Source: Aquanectria penicillioides (Eukaryota > Ascomycota > Sordariomycetes > Hypocreales > Nectriaceae). Taken from it: a stretch of 64,000 bases of DNA. The stretch lies in contig PYIU01000006.1 of the NCBI GenBank assembly GCA_003415625.1, forward strand, positions 3,348,001 to 3,412,000. The letters run 5' to 3'. Positions 25,601 through 35,461 of this stretch are shown here, one piece after another. The translations under genes and the position numbers were made by a program. Position 1 is the stretch's first letter, and each line of letters starts with the position of its first letter. The notes under the pieces were generated by a model that made no database searches, was not told the DNA's origin, and worked only from the letters and a program-made list of their open reading frames with translations.

Positions 25601-28142
25601 TGGGGGGCGAGGTCGATCTCGGCGGGCTTCTCCAGCCGGGTTCCGTCGGCGACAGACGCCTCCTCCTCCAGCTCCTCCTGAACGGTGTCAATCTTGGGAT
25701 CGACTGCCGCGGGCTCCTCCTCATCGGCTTCGGGGATGGCCTCTTCCATCTGGCTGTGGCGGCTGACGTGCGACTGGCTTCGAGAGTGCTCGGCCTTACC
25801 GCGGCGGGTGACGCCGTTGGTGGGCTCCTGGACAGCAGGCTGCTCCTTCTTGGCGGCGTCCTCCGGCTCCTTGCCGTCCTGGATGCCGTCGAGCTCGTGG
25901 AGCAGCGAGTCGAGCTTTCCGAGGCTGCGCTGGCGCTCAATAACCTGCTCCAAGCGGTCCATCTCGCGCTGCATAAGTTCCTGGTCCTGGTCGGCTTCGG
26001 CAAGGCGTTCCTCGAGCGTCGAGATGTAGTCCTCGCACGAGGCCTCGTTCTCGCGCACACGGGCAATCTCCTTGCGGAGCTCCAGGATGATGGTGGCATT
26101 CTTCTCCTCTCCGCTGGTGTGGCCATCGAGCTTGGCCTCCAGGTCGTGAAGGTAGTTTTCGGTGCTGGCCTCGCGATCCATGAGTTTCTGGAGGCGGGCC
26201 TGAAGCTGGGTGTTGATGGTTTCCACATAGGCGCACTTGGTCTCCTTCTCGAGCAGGTTGGTCTCGGTGTTGGAGAGGGTGCCGCGGGTGCTGGATAGGG
26301 ACTGCTCAAGGGTCTGGATGGTCTTTTCGTATTCGAGGACGACTTGCTCCACGGCCTGGGCAAACGAATTTGAGCGGTTGAGACGGTCAGTGGCGCTGTC
26401 GCCGAGTGAATCTTCGAGCTGGTTAGTTTCGGATTCGTGTTCGCGGGCGCGGGCCATCTCAGCAATCACGCGGGCGTGACGCTGGCTGAGCGCGTTGTAG
26501 TTCTCCTGGATGTCGAGCAGCTGGTTCTGCAGCTCGACCTCGCGCTCGTTTGGCCGATCAGGCCGCTCATGAGGAGGGGCGGCACGTCGGGGGCTGACGC
26601 CACCGCGATCGGCGCTGCTCCGGATCTGTTCCCGCAGGAAGGCGACCTCGGCCTTCAGCCGCTCGATGACGGCCTGCTTGTCTCCCTCCTCGACTTGCTG
26701 GATACGAGGCTTGGACTGGATGGCACGGGCGCGCTGGGCGTACTGCACGGTGTTGAGGGTTTCGCTGAGGTGGAACTCGGCGGGGGTGACGCAGGCGATC
26801 ATGTAAGTGATGGCGTTGCCGCCCAGCGAGTCCTGCAGCAGGCGTGTGAGACGGGAGTCGCGATAGGACACGTGAGAACCCGCCTGGCGCGACGAGAGCT
26901 GGCTGATAACCTTTCCTAGGGCGGCCAGGCCAGCGTTGATAGAGATTCCTTCCTTGGCGCGGTCGCCTTGGGCGCCGGTGTTTTTCAGACGCTCACTACC
27001 AGCGAGATCGACAAAGTGAAGCTTGCTGTCAGTGGTGACCGAGACCTCACTACCTGACATGGCCTCGATGGGCACGGAAAAGCGTTTCTCAGCGGAGCCG
27101 GTTGGGGAGGGGGACTTGGCCCTTCGCTGGACGAGGTTGAGGGAGAAGACGGCGTGGGAACGTGACGACTTGGCATTGATGGCGGTGGCGTCGGTCTGGC
27201 GAATGCTGGAGCCAAAGTTTAACGCGTTCATGAGGTCGTCGACCGAGTTAATCTCGACCTGGCGCAGGCCAGTCAGAATGATGTTGCCCTTTACATCTTC
27301 GCGGATGGCGACGTTGCCGCGCTCGCCTGCGGGGGTGGATTCGGGAACGAGCAGATCGCGCAGCTGCTCGTTGTAGATCTCAACGTAAGTGGCCTTGAGC
27401 GACCAGCTGCGGTCGCCGAGATTGGTTTGCTGTCCGTAACCCCGGGGGGTTCGAAGGTGGGACATTGAATTCCGGTTCGATTTGGAGCTGGCCTTGGGCG
27501 CGTCAAGCTTCTCAAAAAGGGCGGCAGCTGCCCGAGGAATAACACCTAGAATGGTCCGTCAGCATTTTTGAGCGCGGCGTCGCCCGGGTCGTCCTTACCC
27601 ATCGATTCCGGATCCTGCTGCTCGCCAGGGCCCGAGGTGCCCATCGTGTACGATTTTCCGGCGCCAGACTGGCCGTAGGCGAGCAGGGAGACGTTGTAGC
27701 CCTGGGTGAAGGCGCTGATGCTTTCCTGGAGGTAGTCCCAGACGCCGTCTTGCATGACGTCGGAGGGGAAGACGCGGTCAAATACGAATAGTTTGCGGCC
27801 TTGGGGGGACTCGATGGTGAGGCTTGTGTCGGAGGTGGTCTGGACCATGGAGCGCTGGAAGCGCTGGGGGATCAAGTCGTATCCCGGGTCGGCCGCATTC
27901 AGCGGAGGACGGACACGAACGGCTGGCGAGGTTAGAACACGGACAAGCTGGGACAAGCAGAGGAGGTTTTAAAACTTACCGACTTTGACGGCGGTTCGAC
28001 TCTCCTCGTCAGAGGCTCTGCTGCCGCCTCCCGTCTTGCTGTTCATGCTGAGGCGGCTGTTGCTGCGCGCGGTCCTGGATGCGATGGCGCTGAGGGGACG
28101 CTGGGGCAGGCCCCCAGGCGAAGCCGGCGGCGAGCTCGCCAT
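22660..28142 (-). CDS. N-terminal-motor kinesin with a very long coiled coil
   Basis: A microtubule motor of about 1774 residues. The motor domain begins near residue 51 with VKVAVRVRPP. The P-loop GQSGAGKSYTMG is at about 138-149, switch I is SSRSHAVF, and switch II is VDLAGSER (about residue 342). The motor ends with the RARAIQSKPRI region typical of a neck. The rest, to about residue 1600, is almost continuous heptad coiled coil rich in Glu/Lys/Leu. A Ser/Pro-rich linker and another coiled coil follow, and the protein ends basic with the residues SLNCF. Introns are at 27923-27979, 27546-27598 and 23221-23268, all in phase, giving 1775 codons with no damage. The long processive-type layout suggests a kinesin-4/KIF4-like or related fungal family. 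The subfamily is not certain. Confidence 0.85.
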
Positions 28143-29987
28143 GGCTTAACGGGCGTTTGGGGAGTCGTCAAAAGGTCGTCGAGATGCGGCGGACAGTGAG
28201 GGAGTCGCGAATGGGCAAACTGGTGCCGCAACGGGCTGGTGGGTGAGAGTAGGCCCTGCGAAAGGCAAAAGGATCGGGTTCTTCAGGGCGTCATAGGGCG
28301 GCTTATACAGCGTTTGCTTCTGCAAGCGGCGACGAAGATCGGGCTTGCGCTGCCTTGTCGAATGGCGTCCCAGGCAGTTTCTGTCACGAAGGCGAATCGC
28401 TGAGACGATGAGCGTTGTGCGTGGTAGCGAGACGAAGATGGCGAGTGTTTATCCCAACCAGGGGTGTGGGGGGGACTGTAATTAAACAGGCGTCCGAGCC
28501 GGCGGCGAAGGGTTCGAGATTCGTTCCAGCGAAGGACGGACGAACGAAGGATCAGGATCAAAGGGATCGTGGGAGGCGATTGTCGAGGACAAGACCGTAG
28601 GGAAAGTGAAGCAGGCGGGCGGGCTTCACAAGAGAACGTTGTGGAGAGTCACGACGACGACGCGCAAAGGAGGGTAGAAGGAAAAAATTCGACTACACGC
28701 GCGACAGATGGAAAAGACGGGCAGACGAGGGAGACAGGTTGGAATGGTGCCGGGCGTGGGTGTGCGATTGGGTGTGTGGGCGTGGATGTTGGCGTTGGCC
28801 ACGCTCAGGAGTTGGTATGGGACAGGGAAAGGGAAAAAAAAAAAGGGACCTGACCAAGCCGGAATGGAACCTGGGAACATGCACGCCAGCCCCCCAGGGG
28901 AAGACTTACAGGGGTGACAGCGCAGGAGGTTCGCTGGTGCTGGCGGCTTGAGGAGCCAGGGGACGCTGTTAGTATAAGGGATTGGGGGTTAGGCTTGCTG
29001 TCAGGGCCACCACTGCTGGGACGCCGCTGGGTAGCGTGCCTGCGCAGGTACTCTGGCAAGCTGGGCGGCGGAGCAAGCGCCTACTGGCCAGTGGTTTGGC
29101 GACCTGCCGGCTGGTAAAGTGGTACCTGGCCCGGGCGCCCCTTTTAGGCCCTTTTAGCGGCAAGGCCCTGGTCTCCGCGGCCCCGGGCCCCTGAGCATCG
29201 GCCCAGCCAGGAGAGCTCCCAGCCTTGGACGTGGGACGTGGGAGTTGGAGCTTTTTGTCTGCGACTGTCTGTGGGTTGACCGTGGACTGTCTGCTAACTG
29301 CTAGCGCGAGTGGTGAGCGTTGTGCTTTGCTCAACTGAGAACAGCCTGAAAAGGGCGGCAGGGGTGGGGAGGAGGGACAATGGGCGCAAAAAGCGCGTGG
29401 TACTACGGTATGTTTGGATGGCGCCGCAGTGTGTGAATAAGGGTGCCAGGAAAGGGCCACGCGGCGTCGGCTGCTTTTTTGTCCGGGCATCCCACCACAC
29501 AGACTCCCCACCACCACCCACCTTCTCCAGACTGTCCAGTGCGCATTCTCGCATTCTCGCGCAGCCACTCCCACATCGCACACACACCAACGATGCAGGC
29601 TCACCACCGCCAACCCCCTCTCCATAGATTGTTCCCCTGGACTGCCCATCCTAAATCTCTTCCCCTCTCCCGGGTCGCCAATTCAGGGGCTGGGATCCAG
29701 CGCCCTGGATTAGCGGCTTCTCGCGCGACTAGCTGCTCTTGACATCTACATGCTTTGGCCATACATGCACCAACCGGGCACGCAAGCTTTTGCCATTCTT
29801 TGCGAGTCCACTCCAGGTCCGCAGATACCGACTTCGATCCGTAACCGTGCTCTTCCACCATGCAAACGCTCCCGACCATTCAAGGCATCGTCCCGTCCCT
29901 CCCTGTCCCTGTCCAAAGCCAAAAGCATCAATAGGGGCGAGGGATCGGCCCCTCCAACTCTCCATCCGCATCCGCACCCGCGCGGCG

Positions 29988-30020
29988 CGCCCACATCTGA
30001 CGCCCACATCTGACGCCCAC
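29988..30020. repeat. 13-bp tandem repeat (CGCCCACATCTGA) x2.5
   Basis: Two exact copies and a partial third. It lies 12 bp before a CTGTGTCTG array. Confidence 0.8.
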
Positions 30021-30031
30021 TACGTCTCGCG

Positions 30032-30058
30032 CTGTGTCTGCTGTGTCTGCTGTGTCTG
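30032..30058. repeat. 9-bp tandem repeat (CTGTGTCTG) x3
   Basis: Three exact copies. More isolated copies of the same word follow within 60 bp. Confidence 0.8.
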
Positions 30059-32280
30059 CGCGCTGCATCCTCGCTGTGTCTGTTTGCGCCTGTGTCTGCG
30101 TACGTTGAGCTTCATCCTCCACTTCACCATGGGCCTCATCACGGGCCACCCGGAGGGAGTCACGGGACACATACCGCGCTGCAGCGACAGTGCATGCGCC
30201 TCGCGGAGACTTTTTCTTGTGTAGTGTTGATGTTAATGCGCCGCGCAAGAGATCCGAGCATGCGCTGGCAGTCTCTGCTCGCTCGTCATTCCACAGTTCT
30301 CTCGCCCAAACCGTTTCCAACCTGTCTTATCTAAACCTCACGCTCCCATGTGCGCCTGTCACACTCCATCACAGGCGGGGGCCGAGGCGAGGCCAGACTT
30401 GCGACGGCGCCTCAAAACCCTGACAGGGTGGCAGCGAATGGCACGATTCCCCATGAAAAGAAGCAACTCTTTCTGCACCCAAGGTTCTATGGCACGCCTT
30501 CGCTCCACGCAGAAGCAATTCCCCTCCGGGGTGGTAGACACACCACCACCACGGTTCGTTTCAGGTAATGTCTCCACTGCTCCCCTGTGTCTGCTCTGTC
30601 GGTTCCTTTCCACCCGCCGCCCAACTTCTCTCGTCCGGTGCGGCACTGTGCGTTGCTTTCTCGTGACACAGGCCCTGCTCTTCAAGGCGTGTTCGTCTGT
30701 TGTCTCGTGCATGCTTGCCGACGCCGACCTGCCCGCCCAGACGAGATCCGGTGCTGCAAAAGCAAGCCTTTATCGGTGGTGGACCAAGACCTGCAGCCCG
30801 ACAAGCCGACAACTCGACAGCTCGTGCCACGACCAGGTGCTTGCCGGCTGTCCCTGTAGCGCCAATGCACCTGCGCGCTCCGGCCACTCTGCCAGATCTC
30901 ATGCTGGTTGCCGCCAGCCTGTTCCCAGTCCAGTCTCATCATCAGCCTTGTCGATAGTCTCTCAGTTTGCGCGACCTGACAGTCGCACTGACTCGACAGT
31001 CTCCCCACGACAAGCGAAAAGTTGCACCAGTGTCAGTTTGTCACGCCAATTTCGTCACTGTCACCGTAAGCGGTTTCGATAATGGCTGGGTTAGGGATCT
31101 GCGCTTGACAGCCTGCCCCAACTGTGCTGAGTATACGAGGCTGGTTGGTTTGCTTGGTCCGTGTCCGTGTCCACGAAGGTCCCTTGCTTTTGAATGAGGT
31201 GGTTGGTCATGGTGCCCTGTCTCTGCTTCCCGTCCACTGCAGGGCTCATCAAGAACCGTTGGCTGAGACTGTGATTCATTTTTGGTCATTCATCTGGGTG
31301 CGGGTTGATGGTGATGAGAATCGTTTCCAAGGCAATCATCTTCTTAGAATACCAATCGTAATTCGCAGCCGCGTTGTAGACATTTGCCACTTCCATGCCG
31401 TCTGCACAATCTCAGACAAGGCAGTTCGAGGCAGCCCAAGTCCATGGCGATCAGAGTTCTGGGGATACCAGCACTTTCAAGACTAGACAACTCTCGCGGT
31501 CCGAATCAGGGGCGATCCCATGCCGCCTCGAGCTGTGTAGACGACATTTGAGTTTGATGACTTTGTTGTCTCCTCTCACATCTTGCGTCCGTCGTACGTC
31601 CGCCGTTAGGATCGAAGTGGACGTCGGACTTTGGGTCCAAATTGGCTAGGGCGATTATTGTCAACGATGCCCTTTTAGTGACCCTGGCTGCTCAACCACT
31701 TTAATTACCGAGCCACTCGGACCACGTTCAAGGGTGACATCGCAACCATCGTTGGCATTATGTTTCGTTTCGGCCAATGTCACGTCGCCCTTGGAACGAA
31801 ACAAGCCAAGAGCATCGAGATTTGCTAGCTTCAACCGCGCATAAAGTCAGTGCGAATGTTGCCGAGTATTATATCGCAATCGTCCATATTCTTCCACCGC
31901 AATACAGCCATTGTCAATGCCACGTTTCATCAAGTGCGTGCCCCAATGCTACGGTGGCATTTCGCCAGAAGCGGGAATTGTTTCACGGCAGATTCTGCGG
32001 GGACGATCGTCAACCTCTCGAATTGACCAAGCCGGGTACAGTCATGATCCTGTCGAGTTTAATGAGTGCCCAGAGTTCTCGTGAACTAGGCCGAGCCATT
32101 GCTTTGCCCTGACTCAAGGCAAACGTGCGTGGATGGTGCTTTAGCCGGACCATAACTTGTATTTGATCACGTGACTATGCGTTTTGCGCTGGCGCGTCAC
32201 ACGCGTACCTAGGCTACCATGCCACTTTAGATTGTGACAATTCATCGTCTTGACGTCAAGGATGGCTTTAAGCATTTGCC

Positions 32281-34227
32281 ATGGCTCCAGAGGTGATTGA
32301 TCTCATCTCGTCCAGCCCGCCTGATGACAGGCCGGCTAAGGCCAGCCATGGCAAGCAGACCTCTGGTCCGCATCCTCTGTCCAACGATTTTCTCTTTCTT
32401 TCAGACGACTTTGACTCCACGTTTGACGTTGATGAACCAATTTTGGTGGATGCCACAGGCAACAAACGTAAAATATCTCCTCGCCAAGAGCCAATGCGCG
32501 CTCTTAAGAGAATCTCTCCAGCCCCGCCTGTAGTAAGGCCGTGTGCAAGCCGGGCACCAGACCCAATCGATCTTACCAGTTCACCTGAACGCCCTGCCTC
32601 GAAGCATCACAGTTCAAAGGCTGCCCCTCGATTGGAATCAGATCCTTTTGCGAGCTCTCCTCCACGGCGTCTAGAAAAGCGCCCGAGGGTTGAATGTTCG
32701 GATCCTTTTGCTAGCCCTCTTCACCAACCGGCTGCGGTTCAGTCATCAGATCCGTTCGCTAGCTCTCCGCGGCCAAATCCACAGCCTACGGTGATTCCCC
32801 AATCATCAGACCCATTTGCCAGCTCTCCCAGGCCAAACCCTCCAGCAGCCAACACACAAGCCAGACCAACATATCTAGGGGAGGCGACAAATACACGGCC
32901 AAGGCGTCGTGATGATTGGGATCCGATATCCAGCTCAGCACCGGAGAACCGCTCTTTTGACTCGCCGAAGAAACGGCCTGTTGTAATCGACATTGACGAC
33001 TCTGACCTCGATCTATCTGAGGAGGAGTTTCCTGACATTGCTAACTTTGACGTTGCGAAAAGCCGGCGTCAGCTGCAGCGTTCACAAAGCGATGTCATTA
33101 CTTCCAAATCCAAAAAAGCAAAGCCGCAAAAGACTCCTGCGGACCGGGCTCGAGAAAAAGAGGTCAAGGCTGCGGCCAAGGAACTGGACAAGGAAAACAA
33201 GCGCCGAGGGAGGGAGCAGGCAAAGGAAGCCAAGGCCCGCGAAAAGGAACGGGCTGCTGCGATGGCAGAGGTCAACAAGCTCAGAACGGACAAAAAGGTC
33301 TCGACCCCAGAGATGATGGTCGACATCCCTGCAAGTTTGAATGCGACGACCACGACGCAACTCGAGACACTGTTGGAGGGCCTGGATGTCCAATACACGA
33401 GCTGGGAGAGCCCGGTTGACAATGTCATCAAGTGGCGCAGAAAAGTGAGGAGTCTGTACAACGATGACTTGGGACTTTGGGAACCAATACCTTTGCGCAT
33501 TGCAGACGAGAAGCATGCGCTCGTCATCCTGACTGCCGAAGAGTTTGTCAAGCTAACATTGGACGACGACCTGGCTGCGCATGTCGCCAAGATGCGGCAA
33601 CATTTTAGCAGCTGCGATATCATCTACCTCCTAGAAGGAGTCATCCCGTGGATGCGGAAGAATCGAAATCTTCGAAATCGGCAGTTTACGTCGCATGTGC
33701 GCCAAGACCCCTCGACCCAGACAGCACGGCGGAGAGCGAACGCCCCCCAGGACTACGTGCCCGAGGAGATGGTTGAGGATGCGCTGCTTCAGCTGCAGGT
33801 CATGCACGACGTGCTCATTCACCACACGACGATACCTCTAGAAACGGCAGAATGGATCTCTGTCTTTACCCAGCACGTCTCGACGGTGCCCTACAGAAAG
33901 CAGAAGGACCAGGCCACTCTGGGCGCAGGTTTCTGCATGGAAAGCGGGCAGGTCAAGACAGGCGACGACGCCCAGGACACATACGTCCGCATGCTACAGG
34001 AGATTGTCCGTGTTACGGCGCCGATTGCACACGGAATCGCCGCCGAGCTCGACAGCGTGAGCAAACTTGTTTGCGCTCTGGAGACGGAGGGGCCAACCAG
34101 ACTAGAGGGTGTGCGCAAGAGCGCCAACAAGGACGGGGCGTTTTCTGATCGCACAGTAGGACAGGCTGTCAGCAGACGTATGCACAAGGTTTTTACAGGA
34201 CGAGATGAATCAAGCACAGATGTGTAG
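32281..34227 (+). CDS. eme1: EME1-like subunit of the Mus81 structure-specific endonuclease
   Basis: Eme1 is the non-catalytic partner of Mus81 in cutting replication and recombination intermediates in the nucleus. The single exon of 648 codons starts at the ATG at 32281. The N-terminal half is disordered, with IDLTSS-type acidic/hydrophobic SUMO-interaction-like motifs and four copies of an SDPFAS(S)P motif. It is followed by a highly charged Lys/Glu/Ala-rich segment (about residues 265-340). From about 343 on it carries the ERCC4-type nuclease-like domain of fungal Eme1: MVDIPASL, KWRRKVRSLY, LLEGVIPWMRKNRNLRNRQF. The C-terminal region has the helix-hairpin-helix-like end. Assignment rests on the Eme1-type ERCC4 blocks and the layout. 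No catalytic ERKXXXD motif was seen, as expected for Eme1. Confidence 0.8.
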   Translation: MAPEVIDLISSSPPDDRPAKASHGKQTSGPHPLSNDFLFLSDDFDSTFDVDEPILVDATGNKRKISPRQEPMRALKRISPAPPVVRPCASRAPDPIDLTSSPERPASKHHSSKAAPRLESDPFASSPPRRLEKRPRVECSDPFASPLHQPAAVQSSDPFASSPRPNPQPTVIPQSSDPFASSPRPNPPAANTQARPTYLGEATNTRPRRRDDWDPISSSAPENRSFDSPKKRPVVIDIDDSDLDLSEEEFPDIANFDVAKSRRQLQRSQSDVITSKSKKAKPQKTPADRAREKEVKAAAKELDKENKRRGREQAKEAKAREKERAAAMAEVNKLRTDKKVSTPEMMVDIPASLNATTTTQLETLLEGLDVQYTSWESPVDNVIKWRRKVRSLYNDDLGLWEPIPLRIADEKHALVILTAEEFVKLTLDDDLAAHVAKMRQHFSSCDIIYLLEGVIPWMRKNRNLRNRQFTSHVRQDPSTQTARRRANAPQDYVPEEMVEDALLQLQVMHDVLIHHTTIPLETAEWISVFTQHVSTVPYRKQKDQATLGAGFCMESGQVKTGDDAQDTYVRMLQEIVRVTAPIAHGIAAELDSVSKLVCALETEGPTRLEGVRKSANKDGAFSDRTVGQAVSRRMHKVFTGRDESSTDV

Positions 34228-34379
34228 GACAAATTATTTATTCAATTGTATTACGCTACCAGGTATCTAATCATTGTCTGTATTCATCGTTAGCTTGTGT
34301 CAAAAAGCTTGCAAGACGAAATAAAGTAAAAGAAGCATGTCAGACAGCGGTTGGACAAAGTTGTTTCCACATTGTATTT
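34228..34379. other. Short convergent spacer
   Basis: About 150 bp between the ends of EME1 and the phosphoglycerate-mutase-like gene. The two 3' untranslated regions probably overlap. Confidence 0.4.
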
Positions 34380-35210
34380 TCAGTACAGGTCTGTGAATGT
34401 TTGCTTTTTCATCATGTGCTTCGTTAGGAAAGAAAGAAAAAAACAAGTGAGCTTACCATCGTGTTTGCGCTTGCGTGCGGTCGGCTTGAAGAAGAAATCC
34501 ATCGTTTTCTGCTTCTCATCAAACTTGGCGCTGCCGATGCCGCCGCGGGTCTTTTTCAGGCCCTTGACGTGGTCCATGCCGTTGATCACCTGGATGGACA
34601 TCTTCATCGGCAGCTGGCCGGGCTTGCTCGAGGCTGACGAAAGGATTCCTTCCAGGTAGCCCGTGTTGCTCCACCAAAGACGCGACAGGGCCGCGACGTC
34701 GGGGAACATGTCTGTCCGGGCAGTGGGTGCAATTGCCATGGACGCAATCCTTGCGGATAAGGCCTTGAAGAGGACGCCGAGGATGATGCCGTGAGCGATG
34801 ATGCAGACCGCACCGTCGTTGACGGCCAGCACCGGGACGAGATGATCATCCAGGAAGCGGTCAATCCGCAGCCGCATTGCCTCTGGCGTCTCGGCTCCTC
34901 GGTGCTCCCCCGCGCCCAGCTTGGTTCCCTCGCCGGAGCCAAAGTCCTTCTCCCGCAGCTCCAGCAGCTGCACTACGTCCAAGTCTGTCTTGCGAGCGCG
35001 TTTCTGCGCATCTCGGACGGCCTCGGCAGTCAGCACGGCGCGCTTGAGGTTCGACGTGAAGAGGTGCTCAACCTGGACCGCGGCGAGGAGGGAAGCCAAG
35101 CGTCGGGCCTGGAGGGCCCCGTGGGCCGTCAGCGGCGAGTCGCGCGACCCAGCATAGAGGCCTGCGACGTTGTCAACTGTTTCTCCATGGCGGATGAGGA
35201 AAAGACGCAT
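34380..35210 (-). CDS. Phosphoglycerate-mutase-like (histidine phosphatase) protein
   Basis: Histidine-phosphatase superfamily. The catalytic LIRHGET motif is at the very N-terminus (residues 4-10), the LREKDFGSGEG region follows with the acid, and the second catalytic His is in CIIAHG. The C-terminal half is extended and ends in a basic tract (TARKRKHD), which may be nuclear-targeting. A 66-bp intron at 34391-34456 (GTAAGC...CACAG) is a multiple of three and has no stop, so retention would only insert 22 residues before the same terminal DLY and stop. The start chosen is the ATG at 35210, directly before RLFLIRHGE. An upstream in-frame ATG at 35330 would add 40 residues. Substrate unknown. 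Confidence 0.8.
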   Translation of the reverse strand: MRLFLIRHGETVDNVAGLYAGSRDSPLTAHGALQARRLASLLAAVQVEHLFTSNLKRAVLTAEAVRDAQKRARKTDLDVVQLLELREKDFGSGEGTKLGAGEHRGAETPEAMRLRIDRFLDDHLVPVLAVNDGAVCIIAHGIILGVLFKALSARIASMAIAPTARTDMFPDVAALSRLWWSNTGYLEGILSSASSKPGQLPMKMSIQVINGMDHVKGLKKTRGGIGSAKFDEKQKTMDFFFKPTARKRKHDGKLTCFFLSFLTKHMMKKQTFTDLY

Positions 35211-35461
35211 GGTCACAGGCAATGCCTGCGGACAGCTGGGAAGCTGGACATTGTTGATGTCGAAGCAAAACTTTTGACGCCGTTGCAGAAAATTTATGTG
35301 AAATAGATGACTAAAATTCGATAAATGCATATCGGATAACTACGCACTAGTTTTCCCTGTGGAGCTCCGAAGCAAATTATCATGACATCCACCGACAACC
35401 AATCCAGTTTAAACCAAGCCAATTTGAGATCCATGGCAGATACATAGCAGTGACAAATCGC

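Larger units (their letters stand above)
28143..32280. other. 4.1-kb gene-poor region between kinesin and EME1
   Basis: Many short frames on both strands, none with a family motif, consistent splice pattern or signal sequence. The sequence is GC-rich near the kinesin, pyrimidine-rich around 29.4-30.9 kb, and holds two small tandem arrays (29988-30020 and 30032-30058). It lies between divergent genes, so both promoters are here. A long 5' untranslated region, a spliced leader exon or a long non-coding RNA is possible, but nothing in the sequence proves one. Confidence 0.5.

Noticed and set aside
23227..26919. Long open frames on the plus strand inside the kinesin gene
   Set aside because: They are antisense shadows of Glu/Lys/Leu-rich coiled-coil codons. 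The kinesin frame has motor motifs and in-phase introns.
28283..31649. Many overlapping open frames upstream of the kinesin
   Set aside because: No motif, start codons often non-ATG, and overlapping frames on both strands as expected in GC-rich non-coding DNA.
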